Translations under genes and position numbers: made by a program | Part shown: positions 8,322 through 17,666 of the stretch, in pieces | How positions within the stretch are numbered: the stretch's first letter is position 1 | Layout: every line of letters begins with the position of its first letter | Source: Paracoccus denitrificans | GTDB taxonomy: Bacteria; Pseudomonadota; Alphaproteobacteria; Rhodobacterales; Rhodobacteraceae | DNA length: 64,000 nt | Assembly: GCA_005768755.1 (NCBI GenBank) | Contig: VAFL01000005.1 | Span: 215,766 to 279,765, forward strand | Direction of reading: 5' to 3' | The notes under the pieces: model-generated | Databases searched by the model: none | What the model saw: the letters and a program-made list of their open reading frames with translations, nothing else | Told to the model about the DNA's origin: nothing

Positions 8322-9049
8322 CCGATCTGACCGGCAAGACCATTCTGATTACCGCCGCCGCGCAGGGCATCGGGCGCGCCACGGCCGAGGCTTTCGCCCG
8401 CGCGGGCGCCACCGTCCACGCCACCGATATCAACGAGGCCGCGCTTGCGGCGATCGATGGTTACGAAGGAATCAAGGCGCACCGGCTGGATGTGCTGGAT
8501 GATGCTGCGGTCAGCCAGTTGATCGCGGGTCTGGGCGCAATTGACGTGCTGTTCAACTGCGCCGGGATCGTGCATGGCGGCACAATTCTGGACATGCCCA
8601 ACAGCGATCTGGACTTTGCCGTGGATCTGAACGTGAAATCGATGATCCGCACCATCCGCGCCGTGCTGCCCGGCATGCTGGAACGCGGCGAGGGCTGCAT
8701 CATCAACATGTCCTCGGTCGCAAGTTCCATAAAAGGCGTGCCGAACCGTTTCGCCTATGGCACGACCAAGGCGGCGGTGCTGGGGCTGACCAAGGCGGTC
8801 GCTGCGGATTACGTGACCCAGGGCATTCGCTGCAACGCGATCTGTCCGGGCACGGTGCAATCGCCATCGCTGGATGAACGGCTTGCGGCGACGGGCGATT
8901 ACGACAAGGCGCGGCGCGATTTCATCGCCCGTCAGCCCATGGGCCGCATTGGCGAGGCCGAGGAGATTGCCGGTCTTGCGCTGTATCTGGCCGGGGCAAC
9001 CTACACCACAGGACAGGCCGTCTGTATTGATGGCGGCTGGACAATCTAA
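8318..9049 (+). CDS. SDR oxidoreductase, probable 2-keto-3-deoxy-L-fuconate dehydrogenase
   Basis: A 243-residue classical short-chain dehydrogenase: cofactor motif TAAAQGIG (residues 12-19), NCAG at 80-83, catalytic S132/S133, Y147 and K151, and the C-terminal IDGGWTI. The alanine-rich TAAAQGIG variant and the QPMGRIGEAEEIA segment resemble the 2-keto-3-deoxy-L-fuconate dehydrogenases. That step would give the 2,4-diketo acid cleaved by the FAH protein encoded next. The specific assignment rests on family resemblance and operon context. Confidence 0.82.
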   Translation: MTDLTGKTILITAAAQGIGRATAEAFARAGATVHATDINEAALAAIDGYEGIKAHRLDVLDDAAVSQLIAGLGAIDVLFNCAGIVHGGTILDMPNSDLDFAVDLNVKSMIRTIRAVLPGMLERGEGCIINMSSVASSIKGVPNRFAYGTTKAAVLGLTKAVAADYVTQGIRCNAICPGTVQSPSLDERLAATGDYDKARRDFIARQPMGRIGEAEEIAGLALYLAGATYTTGQAVCIDGGWTI

Positions 9050-9060
9050 GGAGATATTCA

Positions 9061-9906
9061 ATGAAACTTGTACGTTATGGAAATGCCGGCGCGGAAAAAC
9101 CGGGCCTGATCGACGCAGATGGAAATATCCGCGACCTGTCGGGGCAGATGGCGGACGTGGCGGGCGCGGATATCGACCCCGCCAAGCTTGCAGAACTGGG
9201 CCGCACAGACCCTGCTTCGTTGCCACTGGTCGACGGTAACCCCCGCCTTGGTCCGTGCGTCGCCGGCACCGGCAAGTTCATCTGCATCGGGCTGAACTAT
9301 TCCGATCACGCCGCTGAGACCGGCGCGGAAGTCCCGAAAGAGCCGATCATCTTCATGAAGGCCACCTCGGCCATCTGCGGGCCGAACGACCCGATCATCA
9401 TCCCCCGCGGCTCCGAAAAGACCGATTGGGAGGTCGAACTGGCCGTCATTATCGGTCGCCACGCAAAATATGTCAGCGAAGCTGATGCGCTTGATTACGT
9501 CGCCGGCTATGCGGTGACGAATGACGTGTCCGAACGCGCCTTTCAGATCGAACGCGGCGGCCAGTGGACCAAGGGCAAAAGCTGTGACAATTATGGCCAG
9601 ATCGGTCCGTGGCTGGTGACCAAGGACGAAATCGCCGATCCGCAGAACCTGAAGATGTGGCTGACGGTAAATGGCCAGCAGATGCAGGACGGCAACTCCT
9701 CGACCATGGTGTTCGGCGTCGCGCATCTGGTCAGCTATCTGTCGCAATTCATGTCGCTGCATCCGGGCGATGTGATTTCCACCGGTACGCCGCCCGGCGT
9801 GGGCCTGGGCATGAAACCGCCGCGCTTCCTGAAACCCGGCGACGTGGTCGAACTGGGCATCGAAGGGCTGGGCCAGCAGCGTCAGGACGTGGTGGCCGAT
9901 CAATGA
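9061..9906 (+). CDS. FAH-family hydrolase, probable 2,4-diketo-3-deoxy-L-fuconate hydrolase
   Basis: A 281-residue fumarylacetoacetate-hydrolase-fold protein. The metal-site pattern is clear: FICIGLNYSDHAAE, DWEVELAVIIGR (acidic Mg ligands), GYAVTNDVSERAFQ and the STGTPPGVGLG loop. Relatives in the L-fucose pathway cut 2,4-diketo-3-deoxy-L-fuconate into pyruvate and L-lactate. It sits between the dehydrogenase and the fuconate dehydratase, and its TGA overlaps the next ATG. Confidence 0.85.
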   Translation: MKLVRYGNAGAEKPGLIDADGNIRDLSGQMADVAGADIDPAKLAELGRTDPASLPLVDGNPRLGPCVAGTGKFICIGLNYSDHAAETGAEVPKEPIIFMKATSAICGPNDPIIIPRGSEKTDWEVELAVIIGRHAKYVSEADALDYVAGYAVTNDVSERAFQIERGGQWTKGKSCDNYGQIGPWLVTKDEIADPQNLKMWLTVNGQQMQDGNSSTMVFGVAHLVSYLSQFMSLHPGDVISTGTPPGVGLGMKPPRFLKPGDVVELGIEGLGQQRQDVVADQ

Positions 9907-11174
9907 AGATCACCGGGCTGCGGACTTATGACCTGAGGTTCCCGTCAGAAGGCGCGCTTGACGGGTCGGACGCGATGAACCCCGATCCGGTCTATTCGGC
10001 GGCCTATGTGGTGCTGGAAACCGATGGCGGGGTCGAGGGCTTTGGCCTGACCTTCACCATCGGCCGCGGGAACGAGCTTTGCGTGGCTGCGATCCGCGCG
10101 CTTGGCCCGCGCATCATCGGGCTGGACCTGGACTGGATCCGCGAAGATCCGGGCCGGTTCTGGCGCCATGTCACCGGCGACAGCCAGCTTCGCTGGGTCG
10201 GCCCCGACAAGGGCGTGATCCATCTGGCGACGGGTGCCGTGGTCAACGCGGTCTGGGACCTGCTGGCGCGGGTGGCGGGCAAGCCGGTCTGGCAGCTGGT
10301 GGCCGACATGCCCCCGGCCGAAATCCTGAAGATCGTCGATTTCCGTTATATTACCGATGCGCTGACCCCGGCTGAGGCGCTGGCGATCCTTGAACGCGCC
10401 GAAGATGGCAAGGCGGAGCGTATCGCCGATCTGCAGGCCAATGGTTATCCCTGCTACACCACTTCGGCCGGTTGGCTGGGCTATCCCGATGACAAGCTGC
10501 GCAGGCTTTGCCGCGAGGCGAAGGCGGCGGGGTTCAGTCATGTCAAGATGAAGGTCGGCCGCGATCTGGACGACGATATCCGCCGCCTGACCATCGCGCG
10601 CGAAGAACTGGGCTGGGACATCACCATGATGATCGACGCCAACCAGGTCTGGGAAGTGGGTCAGGCCGTGGACTGGGTCAGGGCGCTGGATTTCGCGAAG
10701 CCCTATTTCATCGAGGAGCCGACCTCGCCCGACGACGTGCTGGGCCACAGAACGATCCGGCAGGCCGTCGCGCCGGTCAGGGTGGCCACAGGCGAGATGT
10801 GCCAGAACCGGATCATGTTCAAGCAGTTCATCGCCGGCGGCGCAATCGACGTGGTCCAGATCGACGCCTGCCGTCTGGGCGGGCTGAACGAAGTGCTGGC
10901 GGTGCAGTTGATGGCGGCGAAATACGGACTGCCGGTCTGGCCCCATGCCGGGGGCGTGGGGCTGTGCGAATATGTGCAGCACCTGTCGATGATGGATTAT
11001 GTCGCCGTATCAGGCACCCGCGAGGGCCGGGTGATCGAATTCGTCGATCACCTGCACGAACATTTCACCGATCCCTGCATCGTCCGCAACGGCGCCTATA
11101 TGGCGCCTGCGCAGCCCGGATTTTCGATCAGGATCAAGGATAGGACGCTGTCTGATTACAGTTTCTCGGGCTGA
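9903..11174 (+). CDS. L-fuconate dehydratase
   Basis: A 423-residue enolase-superfamily enzyme of the L-fuconate dehydratase type. Catalytic residues are in place: K215 and K217 (KMK), metal ligands D245, E271 and E298 (DAN, EEPT, GEM), D321, and H348 in WPHAGG. Long family-specific stretches (YTTSAGWLGYPDDKL, GGVGLCEYVQHLSM) support the assignment over other subgroups. It converts L-fuconate to 2-keto-3-deoxy-L-fuconate. The start is the ATG overlapping the FAH stop. It is the last gene of this operon. Confidence 0.88.
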   Translation: MKITGLRTYDLRFPSEGALDGSDAMNPDPVYSAAYVVLETDGGVEGFGLTFTIGRGNELCVAAIRALGPRIIGLDLDWIREDPGRFWRHVTGDSQLRWVGPDKGVIHLATGAVVNAVWDLLARVAGKPVWQLVADMPPAEILKIVDFRYITDALTPAEALAILERAEDGKAERIADLQANGYPCYTTSAGWLGYPDDKLRRLCREAKAAGFSHVKMKVGRDLDDDIRRLTIAREELGWDITMMIDANQVWEVGQAVDWVRALDFAKPYFIEEPTSPDDVLGHRTIRQAVAPVRVATGEMCQNRIMFKQFIAGGAIDVVQIDACRLGGLNEVLAVQLMAAKYGLPVWPHAGGVGLCEYVQHLSMMDYVAVSGTREGRVIEFVDHLHEHFTDPCIVRNGAYMAPAQPGFSIRIKDRTLSDYSFSG

Positions 11175-11229
11175 GCCTGTTTCGGGTCAACGGGCATGCG
11201 CATCTATGGTCAGGCCGGGGCCGGCACGC

Positions 11230-12237
11230 TCAGTCGGTTGGGATATTTTCTCTCAGGATGATCTGGACGCGGGGCAGATACTCGGGTTCTGCACCGCCGC
11301 GCACGGCTGAGCTGAGCATCCGGACCGCCTCGCGCGCTTCGACGCGCGGATTTTGATCGATCACGGCGTCCATCGTGCGGTCAAGCAGCAGAATTCGTGA
11401 TGCATCTGTCAGGTCATGACCGACGAAAACGGTGTCGCGCGCCAGATGCGCCTCGCGCAGAGCCTGCGCGATGCCCTGGTTTCCCGATCCGATATTGTAG
11501 ATGCCGCCGATCGGACCGGACTGCAGAATGGCCGTCATCTCCTGGTAGGCGCGAACGCGGTCATCGCCGAGTTCGGCATAGGCCGAGATGCGCATATCTG
11601 GAAATTCTTCCGCAAGGATCGAGCGGAATCCCATCTCTCGTTCCTCGTGCCCGCGATAGGCGCGCGATCCGACAAAAAGGGCTATGTTGCGATGTTGGGA
11701 TTGCCCCATCAGCCGGCCCAGCAATAAGCCTGCGGTCCGGCCAGAGGCGCGATTGTCGACGCCGACATACCCAACCTTGTTGATCAGCGGAATGTCGGAA
11801 ACCAGTGTCGCCACCTTGACCCCGCTGCCCGCCAGCATGTTAAGCGTCTCGCGGATTTCCGGCCGGTCGGGCACAACCACGCCGACCGCATCGGTTTGCC
11901 CACGAAGTTCCGCCAGGCGCTTTTCGATGATGCCTTGATCGGGGTCGTCGACATCGTGGATGCGCAGCCGCAGATCCTCGCGATGGGCGCATTCGCGGAT
12001 CAGGTTCTGGCGCAGTTCACGCATGAAGCTGTTTGCGCCGGCGGGCAGGACAATATCCAGCCGGATCTCGGCCGGATCGACATGCGCAGCCGGCCCGAAA
12101 TAGCCCAGTTCGGCCGCCACCTGCCGCACGATGTCGCAAGTCCGGTCCTTGACCCCGCCGCGATCGTTCAGCACCCGGTCGACAGTGGCGGTCGACAGGC
12201 CCGCCCGCGCCGCAATCTCGGAAATCGTGGTCCGCAT
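11230..12237 (-). CDS. LacI-family transcriptional regulator
   Basis: A 335-residue LacI repressor with an N-terminal helix-turn-helix and hinge helix (TISEIAARAGLSTATVDRVLN), followed by a periplasmic-binding-protein-like sensor domain (about 60-330). It is divergent from the operon starting at 12439 and convergent with the fuconate operon, so its main target is likely the second sugar operon. Candidate operators lie in the shared intergenic region. Confidence 0.88.
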   Translation of the reverse strand: MRTTISEIAARAGLSTATVDRVLNDRGGVKDRTCDIVRQVAAELGYFGPAAHVDPAEIRLDIVLPAGANSFMRELRQNLIRECAHREDLRLRIHDVDDPDQGIIEKRLAELRGQTDAVGVVVPDRPEIRETLNMLAGSGVKVATLVSDIPLINKVGYVGVDNRASGRTAGLLLGRLMGQSQHRNIALFVGSRAYRGHEEREMGFRSILAEEFPDMRISAYAELGDDRVRAYQEMTAILQSGPIGGIYNIGSGNQGIAQALREAHLARDTVFVGHDLTDASRILLLDRTMDAVIDQNPRVEAREAVRMLSSAVRGGAEPEYLPRVQIILRENIPTD

Positions 12238-12259
12238 CTGTCATCCGATATCAATCAAG

Positions 12260-12359
12260 AACCATCATTTTAGGCGAGTTTTGACCAGTTTACATCAACT
12301 CACAGCAAAAAATTGAAGAGTGCAGATCAGTTGATCCGAAATGATCCAAAATGATGGTT
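12260..12359. promoter_or_regulatory. Paired operator candidates between lacI-type gene and second operon
   Basis: AACCATCATTTT at 12260-12271 recurs as an exact inverted copy, AAAATGATGGTT, at 12348-12359, 76 bp apart. The right copy lies in a 10-bp-phased series of TGAT units starting at 12332, 12342, 12352 and 12362. Two operators flanking a promoter and phased on one helix face would suit a LacI tetramer or looping. No confident -35/-10 pair was found. Confidence 0.5.
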
Positions 12360-12438
12360 TTTGATGATTGCTTGTGAGGGCCATCGGGAGTCACTTCAAC
12401 AGTGGCGGCCCATAGGCACCACTCTGGGGGGAGACAGG

Positions 12439-13524
12439 ATGAGGCAAGACGAATTACAGCCGGATCCGACGATCCGCGTCCGCGATTATCGTATCGGTGC
12501 CATTGGGGCCGGTATGATCATGGCCGAATGCCATCTGGAGGCGTATCGACTGGCCGGGTTTCCGGTCGTGGCGATCGCCTCGCGCACCAAAACCCGCGCC
12601 GAAGAAGTGGCCGCACGCTATGAGATTGCGACCGTGCATGACACGCCGGAAGCCCTGATCGAGGATGCGGGCATCGATATCGTCGACATCGCCTATCCGC
12701 CGCATCTGCAGCCGGCGCTGATCCGTCACGCGCTGAAGCAGCCGCATGTGAAGGGCATTCTGGCCCAGAAACCGCTGGCCCTGTCGCTGGACGAAGCACG
12801 CGCCCTGCGTGACGAGGCGAAGTCGGCGGGCAAGATCCTGTCGGTCAACCAGAACATGCGCTTCGACCAGTCGATGCGGGTGCTGAAGCAGCTGCTGGAT
12901 CGCGGGGCGCTTGGCCAGCCGGTCTTTGTCCAGATCGACATGCATGCGATCCCGCATTGGCAGGGCTTTCTGGAAGGCTATGACCGGCTGACGCTGTCGA
13001 ACATGAGCGTTCACCATCTGGATGTGCTGCGCTACCTGTTCGGCGACCCGGTCGAGGTCACGACCGTCACCCGGCCAGACCCGCGCACCGAATTTGCCCA
13101 TCAGGACGGGATCGTGACAACGATCCTGCGGTTTCCATCAGGCCTGCTTGCCCTGTCGCTGGAAGATGTCTGGTCCGGGCCGCGCGCCGATGGCTATGCC
13201 GATGATCAGCACATCACCTGGCGGGTCGAAGGAACCGAAGGCGTCGCCAAGGGCACGATCGGATGGCCGACGGGCACGGCCTCGACCCTGGCCTATGCGT
13301 CGCAGACCGAAACCGGCGGGGAATGGGTCAGCCCGGAATGGGACACGATGTGGTTTCCGCACGCTTTCATCGGGGTGATGGAACAGCTGCAATACGCCAT
13401 CCGCGAGGGTCAAGCCCCTGCGCTGTCGGTCGCCGACAATGTGCGCACCATGGCGCTTGTCGAGGCCGCCTACAGATCCATCGACGAGGGCCGGACCATC
13501 ACGCTCGACCTGGGCAATGACTGA
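12439..13524 (+). CDS. Gfo/Idh/MocA-family oxidoreductase
   Basis: A 361-residue dehydrogenase with Rossmann motif IGAIGAGMIMAECHLEAY (near residue 20), the EKP-equivalent AQKPLALS, and the C-terminal NMSVHHLDVLRYLFGDP. The ATG at 12439 follows GGGGGGAGACAGG. Upstream in-frame ATGs are in the operator region. It is the first gene of the second sugar operon and probably oxidises a cyclic sugar or inositol-like substrate. It shares only family-level similarity with the enzyme encoded at 6826. Confidence 0.82.
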   Translation: MRQDELQPDPTIRVRDYRIGAIGAGMIMAECHLEAYRLAGFPVVAIASRTKTRAEEVAARYEIATVHDTPEALIEDAGIDIVDIAYPPHLQPALIRHALKQPHVKGILAQKPLALSLDEARALRDEAKSAGKILSVNQNMRFDQSMRVLKQLLDRGALGQPVFVQIDMHAIPHWQGFLEGYDRLTLSNMSVHHLDVLRYLFGDPVEVTTVTRPDPRTEFAHQDGIVTTILRFPSGLLALSLEDVWSGPRADGYADDQHITWRVEGTEGVAKGTIGWPTGTASTLAYASQTETGGEWVSPEWDTMWFPHAFIGVMEQLQYAIREGQAPALSVADNVRTMALVEAAYRSIDEGRTITLDLGND

Positions 13525-13545
13525 ACAAACGGGAGGAACGAAACC

Positions 13546-14460
13546 ATGATGCAAGCGGGTATTTTCACCGGGTATTTCCCCTATGACCTGCAAACCACCG
13601 CGCAGAAGATCCGCGCGCTGAATTTCAACACGGTGCAGCTTGATCTGCATTTCAGCGATATCGATGTCAGCGACGGGCAGGTGACGCCCGAAAAGTGCCG
13701 CACCATTCGCGACACATTTCGTGACCATCACCTGCCGATCTGCGCGATTTCGGCCTATTCCAATATCGTCCATCCCGATCCGGCGCATCGCAAGAAGCTT
13801 CTGGACCGGGTCAAGGAAACACTGGCCCATGCGCAATATCTGGGATCGCCCTATGTGATTTCGGAAACCGGCACCTTCGACACCAGCAGCGACTGGGTGC
13901 ATCATCCGAAGAACAAGACCGAGGAGGGCTGGGAAGATTGCCGCACGGTCATCGCCGATCTTGCGCAACACGCCTATGATCACGGCGCGATGTTCCTTCT
14001 GGAAACCTATGTGAACAACGTCGTGGGCTCGGTCGAGGAAACCCTGCGCATGTTCGCCGAGGTCGATCATCCGGGTCTTGGCCTGCTGATGGACCCGACG
14101 AACTATTTCGAGGCGCATAACATCGACAAGATGGACGAGACGCTGAATTACGTCTTCAACGCGCTTGGCGACAAGATCAAGATCGCCCATGCCAAGGACG
14201 TGAAGCGATCGGGCGACGACAAGTCCGAAAAGCATTCGGATATCGGCGATGCCTCGGCGGCTGAAAGCCACACCTTCCGCGGCGTCGGAGAGATCGAGCT
14301 GCCGGCCCCAGGGTTGGGAGAGCTTAATTACGACCTCTACCTGCAGCGGCTGGCGCAGAAGCATCCGAATATCCCGATGATCATCGAGCATCTGGACGAA
14401 TCCGACGTGCCGCGCGCCAAGGCCTTCCTGGATCAAAAGCTGCGCGACAACGGTTGCTGA
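13546..14460 (+). CDS. Sugar phosphate isomerase/epimerase (TIM barrel)
   Basis: A 304-residue xylose-isomerase-like TIM-barrel protein. Metal-site acidic and His residues appear at expected strand ends: SETGTF, LLETYVNN, MDPTNYFE, IAHAKDV and IIEHLDESDV. Relatives epimerise or isomerise free sugars, keto-sugars or inosose derivatives. A good GGGAGG site precedes the start at 13546, and a strong hairpin follows the gene. Confidence 0.78.
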   Translation: MMQAGIFTGYFPYDLQTTAQKIRALNFNTVQLDLHFSDIDVSDGQVTPEKCRTIRDTFRDHHLPICAISAYSNIVHPDPAHRKKLLDRVKETLAHAQYLGSPYVISETGTFDTSSDWVHHPKNKTEEGWEDCRTVIADLAQHAYDHGAMFLLETYVNNVVGSVEETLRMFAEVDHPGLGLLMDPTNYFEAHNIDKMDETLNYVFNALGDKIKIAHAKDVKRSGDDKSEKHSDIGDASAAESHTFRGVGEIELPAPGLGELNYDLYLQRLAQKHPNIPMIIEHLDESDVPRAKAFLDQKLRDNGC

Positions 14461-14467
14461 TACGGTC

Positions 14468-14499
14468 GTTGCCGGGGGCGGTGCGCTGCCCCCGGCAAC
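14468..14499 (+). terminator. Intra-operon stem-loop
   Basis: A perfect 12-bp stem GTTGCCGGGGGC/GCCCCCGGCAAC with an 8-nt loop lies in the 63-bp gap between the isomerase and epimerase genes. There is no T-run, so mRNA stabilisation or partial termination is more likely than full termination. Confidence 0.6.
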
Positions 14500-14523
14500 G
14501 CGGAATTTGCAAGGAGGCACGCG

Positions 14524-15699
14524 ATGGTCGAACTTTACGGCAAAAGCTTCACCCGGTCCGAGATCGAGGCCGCAGGCGGTCTGGCCCATGCCGCGGGCGT
14601 CCGGATGATGGTGCTGGACAACGGCACCGAACGCGGCAACCGCATGCTGGAATTTCGCAGCGGCACCGGGCTGCGCTTTACCGTGCTGGTCGACCGCGCC
14701 ATGGATATCGGCGATTGTGACCATGCGGGGCGCGGCATTGGCTGGCAATCGCCGGCGGGCTTTCGCCATCCGTCGCTGCACGAATATGAAGGCGAGGGAG
14801 GCTTAGGCTGGCTGCGCAGCTTTTCCGGCCTGATGGTCACATGCGGGCTGGATCATATCCTGTTCATGAACGAGGTGCCGACCGACAGCTATGTCTACGG
14901 CCCACGCCAGTCGGCCAGCCATTCGCTGCACGGCCGGGTCGGCTATATCCCAGCGAAACTGATCGGCTATGGCGAACGGTGGGAAGGCGATGCCTGCACG
15001 CTTTGGGCCGAGGGCGTCGTTACCCAGGCTGCCGTCTTCGGCGAGCATCTGGAACTGCATCGCCGGATCGAGATCGAGGTCGGAACGAATGAGATCCGCC
15101 TGTCGGATCGCGTGGTGAACCGGGGCTTCTACCGCACGCCGCACATGTTCTGCTATCACATCAATGTCGGCCATCCCGTGCTGGAGGAAGGGGCACGATA
15201 TCTTGCGCCGATCCGCGACGTGGTCTGGGCTGCGCATGCCGACAGCTATGACAACCAGGGCGTCGGCTACCGGGTCATGCCGGGGCCGCAGATGGATTTT
15301 CACGAGCAGGTCTGGCAGCACGAGATGGTCGCCGATGCGGCGGGCGAGGTGCCGGTGGCCTTGGTCAATGACCGCCTTGGCCTTGGTTTCATGGTGGTCA
15401 CGCGCAAGGACCAGTTCCCCTGCCAATATGAATGGCAGAATCTTCAGGCCGGCCAATATGCGCTTGGGCTTGAACCTTCCACCAACCATGTTCTGGGCAA
15501 CCTTGCGGCGCGTGAACGGGGCGAGATGACCTGGCTGAACCATGGCGAAGAACGCTGCTATGACAGCCGTTTCGTGATCCTTCCCGATGCGGATGCCACG
15601 GCCGAGGCCGAGGCGCGCATCCGCACGATCAGCGAACAACCGGCCGAGGATTATCCGGTGCCAAGCGATGATTTCGTCAAGCTGGAGGGGCGCGGATGA
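14524..15699 (+). CDS. DUF4432 aldose-1-epimerase-like protein
   Basis: A 391-residue beta-sandwich protein of the DUF4432 family, related to galactose mutarotases. Visible family features are FTVLVDRAMDIGDCDHAG, SFSGLMVTCGLDH, SLHGRVGYIPAK, and His/Glu positions typical of aldose epimerase active sites. It may interconvert anomers or epimers of the sugar handled by this operon; the substrate is unknown. It follows AAGGAGG and overlaps the next gene by four bases. Confidence 0.75.
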   Translation: MVELYGKSFTRSEIEAAGGLAHAAGVRMMVLDNGTERGNRMLEFRSGTGLRFTVLVDRAMDIGDCDHAGRGIGWQSPAGFRHPSLHEYEGEGGLGWLRSFSGLMVTCGLDHILFMNEVPTDSYVYGPRQSASHSLHGRVGYIPAKLIGYGERWEGDACTLWAEGVVTQAAVFGEHLELHRRIEIEVGTNEIRLSDRVVNRGFYRTPHMFCYHINVGHPVLEEGARYLAPIRDVVWAAHADSYDNQGVGYRVMPGPQMDFHEQVWQHEMVADAAGEVPVALVNDRLGLGFMVVTRKDQFPCQYEWQNLQAGQYALGLEPSTNHVLGNLAARERGEMTWLNHGEERCYDSRFVILPDADATAEAEARIRTISEQPAEDYPVPSDDFVKLEGRG

Positions 15700-16448
15700 C
15701 CAATCTTTGGGGGCGGCGCATCCTGTATACCGGGGCATCCGGCGGGCTTGGACACCAGACCACGCTGGACCTTCTGGCCGCCGGGGCCGAGGTCTATGCG
15801 ATTGATCGTGACCATGCCAAGAACGCGGCGCTGCTGGCCGATACCCCGCCCGACTTCGCCGCGCGCCTGCACCTGGTCGAAGCGGACCTTGCCGATCAGG
15901 CAGGGCTGGAAACCCTGCTGATGGGGCTGGTGGCCGATGCACCGCTGGACGGGGTAATCAACAATGCCGCGATCTATCCGTCGAAGCCCTTCGAGCAGTA
16001 CGGACTTGAAGAACAGAAGCAGGTCCACGCGATCAATGTCGAAGCCGCGCTGATCGCCACACGGGCGGCGCTGCCGGGCATGCGGGAACAGGGTTGGGGC
16101 AGGGTGATCAACATCACCTCGATCACATTGACCGGGGGATGGGAAAACCTGGCCCCCTATGTGCAGTCGAAGGGCGCACTTCTTGGCCTGACGCGGGCCT
16201 GGGCGCGGGAATTCGGCAAATGGGGGATCACCGTGAACGCCATCGCGCCGGGGGCCTTTCCGACCGACGCCGAAAAGATCCATCCCGACCCCGAGGGCTA
16301 TAACGCGATGGTGCTGGACCGGCAGGCGCTCAAGCGGCGCGGACATGCGGGCGACATATCGGCCACGATCATGTTCCTGATGTCGGAAGGGGCCGGGTTC
16401 ATCACCGGACAGAATATTGCCGTCAATGGCGGCTGGACCATGGAATAA
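15696..16448 (+). CDS. SDR-family oxidoreductase
   Basis: A 250-residue short-chain dehydrogenase: cofactor motif TGASGGLG (12-19), NNAA at 89-92, catalytic S142, Y155 and K159, and C-terminal VNGGWTME. It likely oxidises a sugar or keto-deoxy sugar acid in the LacI-controlled operon, and could be the L-fucose or related sugar dehydrogenase missing from the first operon. Substrate assignment is inference. Confidence 0.82.
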   Translation: MTNLWGRRILYTGASGGLGHQTTLDLLAAGAEVYAIDRDHAKNAALLADTPPDFAARLHLVEADLADQAGLETLLMGLVADAPLDGVINNAAIYPSKPFEQYGLEEQKQVHAINVEAALIATRAALPGMREQGWGRVINITSITLTGGWENLAPYVQSKGALLGLTRAWAREFGKWGITVNAIAPGAFPTDAEKIHPDPEGYNAMVLDRQALKRRGHAGDISATIMFLMSEGAGFITGQNIAVNGGWTME

Positions 16449-16463
16449 GGAGCATTCGCGATC

Positions 16464-17666
16464 ATGGCCATTCTTGAGGGGATCACCGTCCTTGACTGTT
16501 CCATTGCCATGGCCGGCCCTTTCGCGGCGCAGCGGCTGGCCGATCTGGGGGCCGATGTCATCAAGGTCGAACCGCTGAACGGTGAATGGCAACGCCACGC
16601 GCCTGCCGGTGGCATTACCGGAAACAAGGTGAACGTTTCTTTCCTGTCGCTGAACCGCAACAAGCGTTCGCTGGCCATCGATCTGAAATCACCGGGCGGC
16701 AAGGCCGTGCTGAAACGGCTTGTCGCCGATGCGGATGTCTTTATCCAGAATTACCGCCCCGGCGTCGCTGCGCGGCTTGGGGTGGATTACGAAACCCTGT
16801 CTGCGATCAATCCTGGCCTCGTCTATGTCTCGATGTCGGGCTACGGCGAAGATGGGCCAAGCGCGATGCGACCGGGGCAGGACCTGTTGTTACAGGCCAT
16901 GTCGGGCGCCATGCTGTCTGCCGGTCGCAAGGGCGAACCGCCGACGCCGGCCGGGCAATACCTGGTCGACGCAATCACCGCCTATACCGCTTTCGAGGGC
17001 GCGCTGGCCGCGCTGTTTCACCGCGAACGTACCGGCGAGGGCCAGAAGGTCGAGGTGAACATGCTGGACGCGATCACCACGATCCAGATGCAGGAACTGT
17101 CGGTCTTTACCGTGGGCGGCAAGCCGCAGGAACGATCGGCCGAACCACATGCCCATGTCTATATCCGATCGCCCTATGGCGTCTTCGCAACCAGCGACGG
17201 CAAGTATATCGCGCTCGCCATGCCGAATTTCCCGGGGCTGGCAAAGGCACTGAATGAGCCGCGACTGGCCGGTCTGGACGAGATGACCGCAGGCTGGGAA
17301 AGCCGGGACGAGACCTTCGCGCTTGTCCGCGAGGCAATCGCGAAATTCGGTCAGGCCGATGCGTTGGAACGGCTGGAAGCGGAAGGCATCTGGGTCGGGC
17401 CGGTCTATGGCTATGCCGATCTGGTCGCCGATCCGCAGGTTGCCCATAACGGCACCTTCATCGAATACGATCACCCCAGCGAGGGCAGGGTAAAGACGCC
17501 GGGCTTCGCGATCAGGTTTTCGAAAACCCCGTCGGAACTGCGCTATGGCGCGCCGCTGACCGGGCAACATACGGATGAAGTGCTGGCCGAGGCTGGTTTC
17601 TCGCCCAACGAGATCGCGGCGCTGCTTGCCGAAGGCGCCATCGGGCGCGGCGAGGCGCGGTCATGA
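16464..17666 (+). CDS. CaiB/BaiF (type III) CoA-transferase
   Basis: A 400-residue type III CoA-transferase. The N-terminal MAILEGITVLDCSIAMAGPF, the GADVIKVEP segment, NRNKRSLAIDLKSPGG, and the catalytic aspartate at D169 (QYLVDAITAYTAFEG) are all present, and D169 matches the nucleophile position of formyl-CoA transferase. It moves CoA between organic acids. Its presence between an SDR gene and an enoyl-CoA hydratase gene suggests a sugar-derived acid is activated as a CoA thioester. Confidence 0.88.
   Translation: MAILEGITVLDCSIAMAGPFAAQRLADLGADVIKVEPLNGEWQRHAPAGGITGNKVNVSFLSLNRNKRSLAIDLKSPGGKAVLKRLVADADVFIQNYRPGVAARLGVDYETLSAINPGLVYVSMSGYGEDGPSAMRPGQDLLLQAMSGAMLSAGRKGEPPTPAGQYLVDAITAYTAFEGALAALFHRERTGEGQKVEVNMLDAITTIQMQELSVFTVGGKPQERSAEPHAHVYIRSPYGVFATSDGKYIALAMPNFPGLAKALNEPRLAGLDEMTAGWESRDETFALVREAIAKFGQADALERLEAEGIWVGPVYGYADLVADPQVAHNGTFIEYDHPSEGRVKTPGFAIRFSKTPSELRYGAPLTGQHTDEVLAEAGFSPNEIAALLAEGAIGRGEARS

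Noticed and set aside
13138..14781. Open frame of about 547 codons opposite the isomerase and DUF4432 genes
   Set aside because: It spans two convincing plus-strand genes and the intergenic hairpin; the composition is typical of an antisense shadow.
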